Assembly: GCA_026419655.1 (NCBI GenBank)
Contig: JANZZA010000013.1
Coordinates: 1 to 7,873 of the forward strand
DNA: 7,873 bases
Source: Armatimonadota bacterium
GTDB taxonomy: Bacteria > Armatimonadota > Zipacnadia > Zipacnadales > FEN-943
Reading direction: 5' to 3'
Below the pieces are notes generated by a model. The model saw nothing but the letters and a program-made list of their open reading frames with translations. It was not told the DNA's origin and did no database searches. Made by a program: the position numbers and the translations under genes. Each line of letters starts with the position of its first letter. Position 1 is the first letter of the stretch. Of this stretch, positions 7,774 through 7,873 are shown piece after piece.

Positions 7774-7837
7774 ACAGGATGTCTTTTGTGTGTCTCTGCG
7801 GCGTCCGAGAAGGGCTTTAGAAAAGTCTCTCCTCACC

Positions 7838-7873
7838 CTGTCTCTTATACACATCTGACGCTGCCGACGAGCG
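7838..7873. other. Illumina Nextera adapter contamination at the contig end
   Basis: Positions 7838-7856 read CTGTCTCTTATACACATCT, the transposase mosaic-end sequence of the Nextera kit, and 7857-7870 continue GACGCTGCCGACGA, the rest of the standard adapter. The last three bases, GCG, would be the start of the sample index. This is library sequence left by adapter read-through, not genome. The reading frames it creates give the well-known artefact peptides: MCIRDR at the start of a minus-strand frame (from 7854) and SLIHI at the end of a plus-strand frame (to 7858). The real sequence ends at 7837. Confidence 0.98.

Larger units (their letters stand above)
7449..7837. other. Upstream region of the glycosidase with no convincing gene
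   Basis: These 389 bases hold no credible coding sequence. The open frames on both strands either run into the adapter at the contig end or show no family resemblance. It must contain the glycosidase promoter, unless transcription starts beyond the contig end. On the minus strand TATACT (7522-7527) could be a -10 element about 75 bases before the start codon, but there is no matching -35 at 16-18 bases, so I do not call it. The section around 7690-7780 is purine-rich on the plus strand and contains the hairpin at 7737-7773. Confidence 0.6.

Noticed and set aside
7489..7854. Minus-strand open frame of 121 codons beginning MCIRDR
   Set aside because: Its start and first residues are translated Nextera adapter, and the remainder shows no family resemblance and overlaps the glycosidase upstream region.
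7664..7858. Plus-strand open frame ending in SLIHI
   Set aside because: Its end is translated adapter sequence, and it runs straight through the hairpin at 7737-7773.
1..7873. CRISPR array, tRNA, rRNA, insertion sequence or phage genes
   Set aside because: I saw no regularly spaced repeats, no tRNA cloverleaf, and no transposase, integrase or phage protein in any frame. The mosaic end at 7838-7856 derives from the library transposase, not from a resident Tn5.

Overview
The window looks like one end of a contig from a GC-rich environmental bacterium. The gene families (a fused NitT/TauT-type permease with an AAA-associated-domain ATPase, a secreted pectate-lyase-fold protein, a secreted LamG plus clan GH-A glycosidase) are common in polysaccharide-degrading phyla such as Armatimonadota, Planctomycetota, Verrucomicrobiota and Acidobacteriota. 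Nothing here fixes the phylum, and there is no rRNA or tRNA.

Bases 1-82 may hold the C-terminal tail of an upstream plus-strand gene cut by the window edge. At 154-1890 lies a 578-residue permease made of two fused binding-protein-dependent transport domains. Eight bases later, at 1899-3200, comes its 433-residue ATPase, with a complete ABC cassette and a C-terminal AAA-associated domain. These two form a tight operon and can supply a complete pore and motor for one importer, but no substrate-binding protein is encoded in the window, so the substrate is open. At 3261-4805, 60 bases further on and on the same strand, is a secreted right-handed beta-helix protein of the Pectate_lyase_3 type.

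A 252-base gap separates this from a convergent gene at 5058-7448 (minus strand). It encodes a secreted 796-residue protein with a LamG-like carbohydrate-binding domain, a middle beta-rich region, a GH39-like catalytic barrel with likely catalytic residues Glu492 and Glu592, and a beta-rich C-terminus. The two secreted proteins suggest extracellular breakdown or binding of plant or microbial polysaccharide. A link to the transporter is only positional.

Bases 7449-7837 hold no convincing gene, but contain a strong ribosome-binding site for the glycosidase and a long GC-rich hairpin. The last 36 bases are not biological: positions 7838-7870 match the Nextera transposase adapter exactly. Open frames running into that end, with the peptides MCIRDR and SLIHI, are adapter artefacts.

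I found no convincing new multi-gene system. The most useful points are the adapter contamination, the orphan transporter with an ATPase-borne accessory domain, and the multidomain glycosidase, which I cannot place firmly in a characterised family.
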